Positions 36,106 through 46,135 of a stretch of DNA of 64,000 bases are shown piece by piece (position 1 is the stretch's first letter; each line of letters starts with the position of its first letter). Location of the stretch: the NCBI GenBank assembly GCA_947644645.1, contig CANSAF010000002.1, forward strand, positions 1 to 64,000, written 5' to 3'. A model generated the notes under the pieces. That model did not search any database. It saw only the letters and a program-made list of their open reading frames with translations, and had not been told where the DNA came from. Origin of the DNA: an uncultured Sporosarcina sp. Lineage in GTDB: Bacteria > Bacillota > Bacilli > Bacillales_A > Planococcaceae. The position numbers were made by a program, and so were the translations under genes.

Positions 36106-36420
36106 CAGTGACAGTCACTGCCTCAATTCGCGGATGGACGCGAATGGTGTCAGTGAGCTGTCACTGGTGCGTTCTTCTTCCGTTTTTGTGTGCGTTGAGT
36201 TACATAAACAACGGTGACAGGCATGAAATGTGGTTCGAATCTTTAACGAACGACGCACGTGCCTGTTCACCTAAGAGTGCACTAAATCCGCGAACACACA
36301 AACAGAAAGCGAATCGCATCTGGTACGTAACTCGCAAAAAGCCGAGCGGCATATAACTGCCGTAAATTCAACACCGCGAAGCGCACCTAAAAGCACGAAC
36401 TTGGCTTTTAGGTGCAGCTT
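36106..36420 (+). repeat. Palindromic intergenic repeat element, full copy
   Basis: Same three modules as the copy at 35088; the middle module is partly eroded (ACAGGCATG ... GCACGTGCCTG) and the end hairpin is CACCTAAAAGC ... GCTTTTAGGTG. A short open frame across it is a by-product. Confidence 0.85.
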
Positions 36421-36631
36421 TCCATTCGTGGAAGGACGCGAATGGTGTCAGTGAGCTGTCACTGGTGCGTTTTTCCTCCATTTTTGTATATGTTGAGTTT
36501 ATTTGTATATACACAAACAACGGTGACAGGCATGAAATGTGGTTCGAGTCTTTAACGAACCACGCACGTGCCTGCTCACCTAAGAGCACATCAAATCCAC
36601 GCATATACAAATAGAAAGCGAATCGCATCAC
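36421..36631 (+). repeat. Palindromic intergenic repeat element, partial tandem copy
   Basis: Starts inside the left module (GGAAGGACGCGAATGG) and runs through the middle module to GCGAATCGCATC, directly behind the previous copy. It lacks the end hairpin. Confidence 0.8.
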
Positions 36632-36633
36632 TA

Positions 36634-36677
36634 AAAACCCCGAACTTAGAAGCCTAAACTTCCAAGTGCGGGGTTTT
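36634..36677 (-). terminator. Terminator of MFS transporter gene
   Basis: AAACCCCG and CGGGGTTTT close a long stem with partly paired arms (AACTTAGAAG / CTTCCAAGTG), 5 bases from the stop codon. Confidence 0.75.
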
Positions 36678-36681
36678 AAAA

Positions 36682-37917
36682 TTATAATGATTCCTTCAAC
36701 GATACATGACCCGGTTGAAGTCGGCTTACTGGTTTCTTTTCAATAACTTTCTGATAACGATAGTAGACATACGCAGCCGCAGTAAAGCCGATTACTGCTA
36801 AAAAAGCATCAAAAATAAAGATGATTGAAATATTCCCACTTTTTGAAAGAAGTCCTGTTAACAGCGGCATGACGACAGAAGCTAGTCCTGCTGCTGTGGC
36901 AATTAAGCCTGTGACACGACCTTTCTTTTGCCAAAATAACTCTGTCATAATTGCGATAGATAATTGGAAAATTCCTGCTGTGGATAAGCCGATAAAAAAT
37001 GCAGCAATCGTAGCAACCAATGGAAGTTTAACCGTTAAAATCGTAATAATTGCAGAAAATGTAATCAATGGATAAATAACGATAATTGTGACAGGACGTA
37101 CCCATTTCTTTAAAATAATTGCTAAAGTCAAGACGGATAATAATGAACCGAGACTATATGTACTTAATAATTTGATGGCATTTGCAGTTGATAAACCGAG
37201 CACTTCTTCACCGTATGAAGGAAGCCAAATTTGTGCAACTGTAAATAATCCAGTAGAAGTGAAGCCGATAAGAATAAGTGTGAATCCTTCTTTTGAAAAT
37301 TTAGGTTCAGATTTGAAGATTGGTTGATTTTCATCAGTTTGCTTATTTGTAGATTGTTGTGGTTTTAAATGATTTGGAAATTTAGCAGGCAATAAAACAA
37401 GCATCGCTAACAAGTAAATTGCTGCCGGTACGAAAAATGCATAGCCGAAAAATAATTCTCGTTCCGCAAAAAATAAAATCATAAATGGAAGTAAAGCAGT
37501 ACCTGCTGCGATAAATGCTTTCACCATCACACTTGCCGATCCTGCCGATTTCGGGAAAACTTCAATTAACGCAGGATAAGAACCTGCATCCATTGCCGAA
37601 TTTCCGACACCTGCTAAAAAAGCGAGCACGAGCGCAACTTGGTAACTAGGCGCCATTGGAACTGCAAAAAGAAAAATCCCCATCATCAGGCTAGAGAAAA
37701 GTATTAAAGGCTTTCGACCGATTCGATCAGACAACCTTCCAGCACCTGCATAAGTGAGCAGCTTCCCTATACCAGTGATTGCAATCAAATAACTAATGCC
37801 CGCGCTATCTGTTTGCCATTGCTTTGTTAATGAATCCATATTCGAAACCAATATGATGTTCACCATACCAAGCAAAAAATAATTCAGATACACCCCAACC
37901 GCTGCTTTACTATACAT
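36682..37917 (-). CDS. MFS transporter
   Basis: 411 residues, twelve hydrophobic segments in two groups of six with a charged central loop (about 190-215). The loop motif between helices 2 and 3 (GRLSDRIGRKPL) is the MFS signature. I start at ATG 37917, behind AAGGAGGCGGAGG; an upstream ATG at 37944 is less well placed. Substrate unknown. It lies between the csrA repeats and the SecB-like cassette and is not part of the usual flagellar cluster. Confidence 0.88.
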   Translation of the reverse strand: MYSKAAVGVYLNYFLLGMVNIILVSNMDSLTKQWQTDSAGISYLIAITGIGKLLTYAGAGRLSDRIGRKPLILFSSLMMGIFLFAVPMAPSYQVALVLAFLAGVGNSAMDAGSYPALIEVFPKSAGSASVMVKAFIAAGTALLPFMILFFAERELFFGYAFFVPAAIYLLAMLVLLPAKFPNHLKPQQSTNKQTDENQPIFKSEPKFSKEGFTLILIGFTSTGLFTVAQIWLPSYGEEVLGLSTANAIKLLSTYSLGSLLSVLTLAIILKKWVRPVTIIVIYPLITFSAIITILTVKLPLVATIAAFFIGLSTAGIFQLSIAIMTELFWQKKGRVTGLIATAAGLASVVMPLLTGLLSKSGNISIIFIFDAFLAVIGFTAAAYVYYRYQKVIEKKPVSRLQPGHVSLKESL

Positions 37918-38169
37918 TTCCTCCGCCTCCTTATTGATTTTCATTAGAAAGAATTTTCCTAATCTTACAGGATTTGGTTGAAGATGTCTATAGGGATTTT
38001 TGTTTACGTAGAGTAGTGAGAGTATTTAAGATGGTTCTAGTTATTTTCCGACCTAATTCAAGGCATTTTGAGCTTTTAGGAATATTACGCCAGGCAATGG
38101 CGATACTATTATTAGGAGAGGTTTATTGTGTATGTTTTAATTTATGGTAATATTAAAGGAGGAATCTAT

Positions 38170-38760
38170 TTGTTCGATAAGGGGGAGATTATTTTGACTA
38201 ATTATCATATTAATATGTCTATCTCCATTACGTATACTAACATGGTTATCAATCAATCATCGGTCGAGTACTTTGAGGATTATGTTGTTTTATTACAGGA
38301 TGAATTTGTAGGATTTATAGATTTTATTGACGAGTCAATGATGTTAATTGGACAGTTTTTAAAGGATAAGCAAAATGGAGAAAATGAACGCAAGTATATC
38401 GATGGATTATGCGAAACTTTTGATTTAACTCAAAAAAAGTTTCAGGAAAAAGGTATGCTGTTAAAAGAAGAGGTTATTCATACATTGGCAATAAAAAAAG
38501 TGAATTCTATTAGTTATAAGAAATTTAAATATATTCTTGATATACATTTGGAAATGGCTGAGGAAATGATTATGAAGGAATTAAATTTTAATCGGGTTGA
38601 GATGATTTTAAATTACATTAGGGAAGTAATCGGATATATAAAAAGAGATTTTGCTGTTGCCGACTTGCCAAATGCGCAAATACTGTTATCAAAAACAGAT
38701 TTTGAGCCGCAACGTGTGTCTGTGTCTTATGATCTTTCAGATAATCGAATGGGTGCTTAG
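38170..38760 (+). CDS. Unknown helical protein, first gene of SecB-like cassette
   Basis: I do not recognise this protein. From TTG 38170 (AAAGGAGG about 7 bases upstream) it has 196 residues; TTG 38194, behind AAGGGGGAG, is an equal alternative giving 188. Residues about 30-175 look helical and acidic, then a short C-terminal tail (LPNAQILLSKTDFEP onward). No membrane segment or catalytic motif is visible. It ends 10 bases before the SecB-like gene and clearly shares its transcript. Base composition is more AT-rich than the flagellar genes around it, suggesting acquisition. A role as the chaperone's client or antitoxin is inference. Confidence 0.6.
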   Translation: MFDKGEIILTNYHINMSISITYTNMVINQSSVEYFEDYVVLLQDEFVGFIDFIDESMMLIGQFLKDKQNGENERKYIDGLCETFDLTQKKFQEKGMLLKEEVIHTLAIKKVNSISYKKFKYILDIHLEMAEEMIMKELNFNRVEMILNYIREVIGYIKRDFAVADLPNAQILLSKTDFEPQRVSVSYDLSDNRMGA

Positions 38761-38770
38761 GAGGGGTTAT

Positions 38771-39235
38771 ATGCCGAGTGAAAAATATAACAAGCTAATT
38801 AAGATGGTTAACTTGAATAATATTGAGATGTATTCGTTGGAGTGTGCGCAAAATAATGAATTGAGAAAAACGGGAAAACAAAATATTGATGTTCAATTGA
38901 GTCATGATGTAAAGAAAGTTGTTGTAGAAGGTTTAAATTTACTTGTGCGAATCGAGTTTGCTGTTAAGGCAATCAACAAAAAGGGAAGCATTGAAGAGGC
39001 GGATTTGGATGAACTATTTAATATAAATTTGCATATAGATTTAAGATATTTGCTAGATATTGAGGATGAGCAACAATTTGTAGATGATTTCCAGACAGAA
39101 ATAAATGAATTTGTAAAAAGAAACGCATTAATAAACGCTTGGCCATATGCAAGGGAAGCAATAAGTTCCCTCACTGTTAGAATGGGGTTTCCTTCACTTA
39201 CAATACCAACTTATAAGTATACGCCTATATACTAA
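38771..39235 (+). CDS. SecB-like chaperone
   Basis: 154 residues. The C-terminal half matches the SecB fold's best-conserved part: NALINAWPYAREAISSLT then VRMGFPSLTIPTYKY, corresponding to [24 protein letters not shown] in E. coli SecB; the earlier part is beta-rich with an acidic stretch as expected. SecB holds unfolded proteins. Gram-positives generally lack housekeeping SecB; SecB-like proteins there are mostly solitary or attached to toxin-antitoxin modules (such as Rv1957). AGGAGGGG precedes the ATG by 5 bases. It lies between an unknown protein and a nuclease-like protein. Confidence 0.72.
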   Translation: MPSEKYNKLIKMVNLNNIEMYSLECAQNNELRKTGKQNIDVQLSHDVKKVVVEGLNLLVRIEFAVKAINKKGSIEEADLDELFNINLHIDLRYLLDIEDEQQFVDDFQTEINEFVKRNALINAWPYAREAISSLTVRMGFPSLTIPTYKYTPIY

Positions 39236-39246
39236 GGGAATATAAA

Positions 39247-39948
39247 ATGACAATAAAATTTATTGGAGAAAAAGGTATTAGTGAGAGGCCCCTCGTAAAA
39301 GAGCTAGTTGATATTATTAAAGAAAGACCCGAAGATTTCCTTTGTATTGCTAGAATTTTCTCTATGTATCCTAATAATCAAATAATAGATGATACAGAAA
39401 TAAAGAATCAAATTCGTCGTAATTTTAAATTGGCGTTTCTGTCATATGATCGTGCGGAAATATTAACTGTTGTGATGTTAGAAATATATAAATCAAGGAA
39501 ATTTCATGATATAAGAGCGGAGATTTTGGAAAACATAGCTTATGCTTTTGGTCCGGTAACAAAGGGTCTTCAATACACTAAATGTTATATTGAACCTAAA
39601 ATAGAAGTAAAGGGTTACACTGTCGGAGAATCAGATAAGAAATGTGATTTGGTATTTTATCAAGAAGATTTAAGTCCTATGGAGTTTATTGAGTGTAAAA
39701 CGAACATTAGTAACGTAATACCTTGGAATAAACCGTTTGAAGAAATGAGCAAAACACATAGGGATAAAATAAGTTATCTGAATAACGCTTACATTTACTT
39801 GAAAGAGAATTATTGTAAACCTAAAATTTACTTTGCTTGCTATAATGAAGACTTTGAAAATGAAATTAAAAATCTTCATGATAATTTGGGATATACATTT
39901 ATTGGCCTACTTAGTCCAACAGAAATAATAGATGGAAAACATTCTTAG
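39247..39948 (+). CDS. PD-(D/E)XK-type nuclease-like protein
   Basis: 233 residues. A helical N-terminal part (1-105) leads into a restriction-endonuclease-like core: D134 in KKCDLVFY, then E149-x-K151 in FIECKTNI, with strand-helix surroundings that fit the PD-(D/E)XK fold. I do not recognise a named family. AAGGGA precedes the ATG, 11 bases after the SecB-like stop. Cleavage of nucleic acid is inferred from the motif only. As the last gene of the cassette it could be the effector. Confidence 0.6.
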   Translation: MTIKFIGEKGISERPLVKELVDIIKERPEDFLCIARIFSMYPNNQIIDDTEIKNQIRRNFKLAFLSYDRAEILTVVMLEIYKSRKFHDIRAEILENIAYAFGPVTKGLQYTKCYIEPKIEVKGYTVGESDKKCDLVFYQEDLSPMEFIECKTNISNVIPWNKPFEEMSKTHRDKISYLNNAYIYLKENYCKPKIYFACYNEDFENEIKNLHDNLGYTFIGLLSPTEIIDGKHS

Positions 39949-40018
39949 CCCTGCAACAATACAAATGACAAATTACTGTTTCACTATGAGGATTTGTGAT
40001 AAAGATGGGGGAGCATTA

Positions 40019-40190
40019 TGTTTTCCATCTATTTTTGTATATGTAGAATATGTAAGGTCATGCCTATCGCCTAAGAAAACAAAAAATCCACGCACCCGCC
40101 AAGCAACTCGCAAAAAGTCGAGAATCACATCCACTCTACACACCCAATAACGCAAAGCACCCCGAAAAGCTTAAGCTTTTCGGGGCTGCT
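40019..40190. repeat. Palindromic intergenic repeat element, eroded copy with end hairpin
   Basis: Retains the segment after the middle module (GCCTAAGAAAAC ... ACTCGCAAAAAGTCGAG) and the end hairpin CCCCGAAAAGCTT/AAGCTTTTCGGGG (40160-40185), which also acts as terminator for the chemoreceptor gene on the minus strand. Confidence 0.7.
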
Positions 40191-40191
40191 G

Positions 40192-41889
40192 TCAAATCTT
40201 AAATCGCTTCACTAAGTCATTCATTTGTTCCGCCAATTGTGCTAAATCATTCGAGCTTGTTGTAATATCGTTCATTGAACTGCTCATTTGAATCGACGAA
40301 GCGGATGTTTCTTCAATACCTGCTGCGGACTCTTCTGAAATCGCAGCAATTTCTTGAACAGATTGACTCATCCGGGCAGTTTCAGTTGACATATCATTGA
40401 GATGGTTTGCCATTTCGCCAATATGTTGGACAACTTCTTTTACAGCGACTGTAATTTCACCAAATGTTTCTCCTGTCTCAACGACGCGGTTTGTCCCTTG
40501 TGAAACTTCTTCATAGCCGTTCTCCAAAGAGGCTGTTACATCATTGGATTGGTTTTGAATACTGGAAACGATACCTGTAATATCTGTGACAGAAACAGAA
40601 ACACCTTCCGCCAATTTTCGCACTTCATCCGCAACAACTGCGAATCCTTGACCTTGCTCACCTGCACGTGCTGCTTCAATCGCGGCGTTTAAGGCGAGTA
40701 AATTGGTCTGTTCTGCAATTCCTTGAATCACTTCTACCAACTCTGAAATTTTTTCTGACTCTGTATTTAAGGCATGCACTTTTTCCACTGATTCGCGAAT
40801 AATACTGTAAATGACATTCATCTGCTCCGTTGATTGTGCCATTAATTGTTGACCTTCAATTGTCATATTCAAAACATTATTTGAAGCTGTCTGAATCGCC
40901 ATGCCGCCTTCACTCGTTTCACTTGAACGCGTTGTAAAGAGTTCCATGTTTTCCGCTAACTGTGTTGCGTGACCAGCTTCTGTTTCAGCACCTGCAGCTA
41001 ATTCTTCCATTGTTGCTGCAATCTGTTCTGTACCGAACGTCACTTCATTGGATGCATGTGTTAATTCAGCACTTTGATTGCCGACTAAGCTAGATACATT
41101 TTGAATTTCTTCTAAAACAGTTTTCATATTGTCATTCATTTCATTCGTAGCAGTAAATAATTGTGCTGTTTCATCTTTTGAATTTGTTGTCAGTGGCTCA
41201 TGCGTTAAATCTCCACTTGCAATGACATTCATTTTGTCCATGACCATGCGGATTGGTTTCGCCACTGAATTTGCCGTTAGGAATGCCGTGGCAACACCTA
41301 GTAAAATCACAATTACCGTAATGACCAAATCTACTAAAATCGCAGAATCATTACTTTGTAAAATATCTCCAGCGGTACTATTGAAAATATTTTCACGCTC
41401 TACAGCAAGCTCGTTAAATCCATTCATCACATCACGAATTAAATGATTGGATGTCTGTAGGTTAGAAGCTGCTAGTTCAGCATCTCCGTTTTGATAAACA
41501 GCAATGACATTTTCTGTAACATAATCACGCCATTCAATACTTTTAGCAACCAATTCTCTGGCATCATCTGAATCGGTTAAAGCTAAAATCTGTTCCTGAA
41601 ATTGTTCACTATCTCTCGTAAAATCATCAAATAAAGTTAAAAATTCCGTGTCATCAAATAAAATAAACCCACGCGTTGCAGCCATTAATTGCGCCGCATT
41701 AAATGCCAGTTTATGATTGGCAACTAAAAGTGGCACTTGCTCATCCGTTAAGTATTTTGTGTCCTTACTCGTTTGGGTAGTGGAAATATAAGTAAAGATA
41801 CTTAAAGCAACGACCAATCCCAAAATCAAAGCAAATCCAAACAACATTTTCGATCGGATACTCCGAAATTGATAAAGACCCTTCATCAT
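40192..41889 (-). CDS. Methyl-accepting chemotaxis protein
   Basis: 565 residues. Membrane helix 1 (about 14-34), extracellular four-helix-bundle sensor (35-185), helix 2 (about 186-206), HAMP domain, then the methylation helices and the signalling hairpin tip [20 protein letters not shown] followed by [20 protein letters not shown]. It controls CheA activity; the ligand is unknown. GGAGAG precedes the ATG. It belongs with the motility genes on either side. Confidence 0.95.
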   Translation of the reverse strand: MMKGLYQFRSIRSKMLFGFALILGLVVALSIFTYISTTQTSKDTKYLTDEQVPLLVANHKLAFNAAQLMAATRGFILFDDTEFLTLFDDFTRDSEQFQEQILALTDSDDARELVAKSIEWRDYVTENVIAVYQNGDAELAASNLQTSNHLIRDVMNGFNELAVERENIFNSTAGDILQSNDSAILVDLVITVIVILLGVATAFLTANSVAKPIRMVMDKMNVIASGDLTHEPLTTNSKDETAQLFTATNEMNDNMKTVLEEIQNVSSLVGNQSAELTHASNEVTFGTEQIAATMEELAAGAETEAGHATQLAENMELFTTRSSETSEGGMAIQTASNNVLNMTIEGQQLMAQSTEQMNVIYSIIRESVEKVHALNTESEKISELVEVIQGIAEQTNLLALNAAIEAARAGEQGQGFAVVADEVRKLAEGVSVSVTDITGIVSSIQNQSNDVTASLENGYEEVSQGTNRVVETGETFGEITVAVKEVVQHIGEMANHLNDMSTETARMSQSVQEIAAISEESAAGIEETSASSIQMSSSMNDITTSSNDLAQLAEQMNDLVKRFKI

Positions 41890-42465
41890 CCATTCTCTCC
41901 TGTCTATGTAGTTGGTATTTTTGAATATAGAAAAATACGTAGGTGGTTCTTGTTTGAAACTTTACGTATGGATTCTCATAAAAGTATGTAGGTATATAGT
42001 TACATGTTAATCAATTAAAACTAAACAAATCATGAACATTATATAAACATACAATAAAAAACTTTGTAAATGCTGGTATATAGCAGTTTGTATGGCTATT
42101 CATACTAAAAAACTATGTAGAAAAAATATATTTATATAGCATTAAATACCTACCCTGTATTTATAGTTTAATGGATAGGTGGGGATTATACAAGTTGTTG
42201 GGTTTATATGATTAGTGTTCATTAGAGAAGCCGAAAGAAGGGAGCAATTAATAAAACTTGAATAGAAGAATTTAAAAAGAAAGTGGTTAACATAAAGCAA
42301 AATATATATTAATTCAAAAGACCTTTATAGTTTTAATGATGTTACTTTAGATTTCTTGTGATTTGGGTGAAAAGACTTGTTTTTGAGTACTTAAGATTTA
42401 AAAAGTGGTATAATTGATACAAAAAGTCAGTTTTATTTACGTGGAGATTGGATGTGGGAGTTTGT
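41890..42465 (+). promoter_or_regulatory. AT-rich divergent promoter region with extended -10 promoter for the giant flagellin
   Basis: No gene fits in these 576 bases. Near the right end an extended -10 (TGG then TATAAT at 42409-42414) would start a transcript about 45 bases before the giant flagellin ATG. No SigD box (TAAA-N15-CCGATAT) was found for it. Confidence 0.5.
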
Positions 42466-45400
42466 ATGAAAATTAATACAAATGTTCAAGGGTTAAGAAC
42501 GACTAATCATATGAATCGATTACAAAATGCAAATGGTAAAATAACAGAGAAATCAAGCTCGGGATTATCGATTAACAGGGCAGCTGACAATGCATCTGGT
42601 CTCGCGATATCTGAGAAAATGCGCGCACAAATTCGAGGGCTTGCACAAGCAGACCGAAATATTCAAGATGCTAAATCATTAATGAATACAGCGGAAAGTG
42701 GACTAGGGAATATTACAGATATGATGCAGCGTATGAGGGAATTAGCAATTAGCGCTTTAAATGATACACATACTGAATTAGATCGCCAATTAATCAATGA
42801 AGAATTCAATCAGTTGAAACATGCGATAGACAGCGCTACTAAACATAGTGAATGGAGTGGTAAGCCAGTTATTGATAATCACAGTCCAGCGTATAATGAA
42901 ATCCAAGGCAATCACGTATTTCCCAAAAGTACAGCAGTTCGAATTATTAGTGGTTTAAACGATGATTTGACAATTACCATCGATGGTATACCGCGTACTG
43001 TGAAATTACCTGAGGGTGAATATGAACCTGTTGATATTTTAATCGATATTTTGGATGATTTATTAATAGAAATCGACCCAAATTTGATTGCGCATGTAAC
43101 CGAGGACCGTACAATTTCAATTCAAGCAGAAAATAGTCAATCGATTGATCATATAAAAGGCGGCGCATCTTTCCTATTCTATGAATACACTTTTGGAAAT
43201 CCACCTGGGATGATTATAGGTTCGACCGAGTACAAGGCAAACGGTAAAATTGAAATTATTGAAGGAAAAAGTGATGAATTGACTTTTTATATAGGAGATC
43301 GTCAATTTCAATATACATTTCCAAAAGGTGAATATACCAAAGATGAGATATTACAGTTAATTAACGATGAACTCATTCGCATGGGGGAGACCGAGGTAGA
43401 GGCGAAAGCTTATGGAGATGAAAAAGTTGCAATCACTTCTAATAAATATGTAATCACAGGCGTTGGCGGTAATATGATAGAAATCGATGGCCATACATCT
43501 ATTTTATATGATAATCGACAATCGGGTTATATTTCCAAATCTCAAGCAACGGTTTCAGGCTATAAAGATATACGAAATGATGTGAAATTCACTTCCGCAA
43601 ACGATAAATTATATGTTTACGTTGAAAATAAAAAAGTGGAAATTGATTTCTTAACACCGCCAGAAACAGAAATCACATTATCAGCAGACCAAATTATAAA
43701 ACGAATTAATGTAGCGTTTCAAAATGAAGGTATACAAGCAAAAGCAACGATTAGCACTTCAGGTCGACTGGTAATTGCGAGCGATTATTACGGCGCTAAA
43801 AGTTCCGTAGTAATTGATGATGAAAATTCAACAGCATTTGATGATTTGTTTGTAAGCTATCAAGAAGGATATAGAAATGTTTTTCCAAATAAAGGTCAAA
43901 ACGCTGTGTTACAAGGTTATTACACAATTGGACAATCTGTTGAAATTACCGATCAGAATAATGTTTTAATAGGTCAAATTGACGGGCAAGATTTTACAAT
44001 TGAACTTGATCCGAAAACGTATACTCGAGACGAACTATTAGCGGCATTGAATGAAAAAGTAGTGGATTTACCAATCGAATTCCAAATAAGCTCAACTGAA
44101 ATTAATGGGAAATCAGCCGTCACGATTAAAAGTACAGATTCATTCGGTCAAATTTCTTTAGATAAGGATATGGCACTTTTTGACACACTGATGTCTGGAG
44201 TACGTGTAAATATTTATTCACCTACACTTGAAATAGGAAAGACTACGAGAATACCTACTCCTGAAGGAATTGTGGCGGCGCCTGAGTATGAGTACACGCC
44301 TGCAACTGCGGTAAGTCGTTCAAATTTGAATAATTTAGAGATTTCAACTCATAACAATAAATTTACATATGAACTTAACGGAGTTACAGAAGAAATATTA
44401 TTGGAATTCGGAACCTACGCAACAGCAAAAGATTTTATAGAAGCGCATAAAACAAAGTTTGAAAATCAAGGTCTCCTTATTTCAAGTAATTTATCGGGGC
44501 AATTAATCGTAAAAACAAAAGAACTGGGTGAAGGGCAAGTATTAAGAAATTTCGGCGGGAATTCTTATGAATTTATTATGGGCAAAAGAGTTGAAACTGA
44601 AGAAGTGCCACCTAATATTGCAAATTCGTCTAAGACAACGCTTACGGGAATATATGAAGTTCCTAAAGACTATAAGATAGATGATAAAAATAATACGATG
44701 AAATTTAGTTATAGTCATGAAGGTAGTGCATATATAATTGAAGTGGAGCTAGATGCTGGAACTTATGCAACACCTGAGCAGTTAGCCAAACATTTGCAAG
44801 AGAAAATTTCGGAAAAGCTCCGTTTGGAAAATTTAGATGAGAATGATGTGCGGGTAAGTGTGAATTCCTCGGGGAGATTCATGCTTGAAACTAACCATGC
44901 AGGTTCAGATTATACAATTGAAAGTTTCGAAGAAAAACTCTTCGATGAATTATTTAGAAAATATGAAACTGTATCGAAACCGAGGCCATCTGATAAAGGG
45001 ACTTCGATAGAAAAAGAAACCTATATCGTTGGACGTGATTTGATTAAAAATAAGGAATTTATAATCCATCCTGAAATAAATGATTTACTTCAATTTGATT
45101 TAAAAGTGAATGGTGCTGTTACAAAGCTTCAAATCAAGCTTGAAGCAGGTAAATATAATCATACAGAATTGATTGTCCATATAAATAAAGCGTTAGGAAT
45201 CGAGCTTAAGAATAAGGGATTTGAGCGGGATTTATTGCGAGCGCAAATGGGTGGCGTGGATAGTGGTACTGCACAAAATGATGCGGATAAAATGGTTTTT
45301 ACAATCAATAGAAATGAGGATGGGCGTAACGATTCTGGTAGTTATGTCATCGACAGTATTCGCGGAACGGCTGCTTATACATTTTTCTATCCGTCAGAAG

Positions 45401-46116
45401 GAGATCCAGAACCTTCGCATACAATTGGTATCAAAGACCTTTCAGGTGGAGCTACTATTATAGAAGGGGAAAATGATACATTTATAGTAGATGTTGACAA
45501 TAAAGAAAAGAAAATCATTTTACCGCCAGGTGATTACAACAAAGATGATTTATTGGAAAAAATAAACGAACAATTATCTGCTGAGAATGCCGGAATCATT
45601 GCGTCTTATTTTGAAGGGAAATTGAAATTAAGCACAACTGAAACAGGCCAAGTCCCAATCGATGGCATTCGTGGTAATGCAAGAGGCACATTATTTTACG
45701 AAACTGAAACGAGAAAAGAAGATCAAGAGTGGACATTCCAAACAGGCCCGAATAGTGGAAGCAACGTCACGATGGACAAAGCAAGAACATCCGCTAAGCT
45801 ACTGCGGATTAACACATTATTGATTGATGATCCAATAAGAGCAGGAAAAGCATTACAACGTCTTGACGAGGCTATCAAAACAATTAGTCGCGAACGTTCG
45901 AAAATTGGTGCTTACACAAATCGACTAGAACACGCGATGAACAGCGTACGTATGACCAATGAAAACCTAGCAAGAAGCGAATCATTAATCAGAGACACCG
46001 ATATCGCAAAGCAAATGATGGAAAAAGTGAAAAATGATTTATTATTGGCTGCTAATCAAACAGTGATTACCCATGTGAACAATCAGCCGGGGAAGGTTTT
46101 GGAGTTGTTGCGGTGA
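42466..46116 (+). CDS. Giant flagellin with repeated beta-domains
   Basis: 1216 residues from ATG 42466 (GGGAG 5 bases upstream). The ends are true flagellin: N-terminal D0/D1 (MKINTNVQGLRTTNHM ... GLAISEKMRAQIRGL, about 1-140) and C-terminal D1/D0 (SKIGAYTNRLEHA ... SESLIRDTDIAKQMM ... GKVLELLR, about 1125-1216). Between them are about 970 residues of seven or eight related units near 100 residues each. Each has a strand, a G-x-Y turn, a helix with L..IN, and a G-x-L strand (FPKGEYTKDEILQLIN, LPPGDYNKDDLLEKIN, LDAGTYATPEQLAKHL). They resemble flagellin hook/IN-type domains and would project from the filament surface. A filament of this protein should be thicker than normal. It may co-assemble with hag. 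Confidence 0.9.
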   Translation: MKINTNVQGLRTTNHMNRLQNANGKITEKSSSGLSINRAADNASGLAISEKMRAQIRGLAQADRNIQDAKSLMNTAESGLGNITDMMQRMRELAISALNDTHTELDRQLINEEFNQLKHAIDSATKHSEWSGKPVIDNHSPAYNEIQGNHVFPKSTAVRIISGLNDDLTITIDGIPRTVKLPEGEYEPVDILIDILDDLLIEIDPNLIAHVTEDRTISIQAENSQSIDHIKGGASFLFYEYTFGNPPGMIIGSTEYKANGKIEIIEGKSDELTFYIGDRQFQYTFPKGEYTKDEILQLINDELIRMGETEVEAKAYGDEKVAITSNKYVITGVGGNMIEIDGHTSILYDNRQSGYISKSQATVSGYKDIRNDVKFTSANDKLYVYVENKKVEIDFLTPPETEITLSADQIIKRINVAFQNEGIQAKATISTSGRLVIASDYYGAKSSVVIDDENSTAFDDLFVSYQEGYRNVFPNKGQNAVLQGYYTIGQSVEITDQNNVLIGQIDGQDFTIELDPKTYTRDELLAALNEKVVDLPIEFQISSTEINGKSAVTIKSTDSFGQISLDKDMALFDTLMSGVRVNIYSPTLEIGKTTRIPTPEGIVAAPEYEYTPATAVSRSNLNNLEISTHNNKFTYELNGVTEEILLEFGTYATAKDFIEAHKTKFENQGLLISSNLSGQLIVKTKELGEGQVLRNFGGNSYEFIMGKRVETEEVPPNIANSSKTTLTGIYEVPKDYKIDDKNNTMKFSYSHEGSAYIIEVELDAGTYATPEQLAKHLQEKISEKLRLENLDENDVRVSVNSSGRFMLETNHAGSDYTIESFEEKLFDELFRKYETVSKPRPSDKGTSIEKETYIVGRDLIKNKEFIIHPEINDLLQFDLKVNGAVTKLQIKLEAGKYNHTELIVHINKALGIELKNKGFERDLLRAQMGGVDSGTAQNDADKMVFTINRNEDGRNDSGSYVIDSIRGTAAYTFFYPSEGDPEPSHTIGIKDLSGGATIIEGENDTFIVDVDNKEKKIILPPGDYNKDDLLEKINEQLSAENAGIIASYFEGKLKLSTTETGQVPIDGIRGNARGTLFYETETRKEDQEWTFQTGPNSGSNVTMDKARTSAKLLRINTLLIDDPIRAGKALQRLDEAIKTISRERSKIGAYTNRLEHAMNSVRMTNENLARSESLIRDTDIAKQMMEKVKNDLLLAANQTVITHVNNQPGKVLELLR

Positions 46117-46135
46117 ATTGGCGTGTTCGTTCTTG

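Noticed and set aside
36108-36631. Open frames of 82 and 87 residues within the palindromic repeats; similar frames at 16354, 39932 and 46067-46316.
   Set aside because: They follow repeat modules rather than coding patterns and recur only where the repeat recurs.
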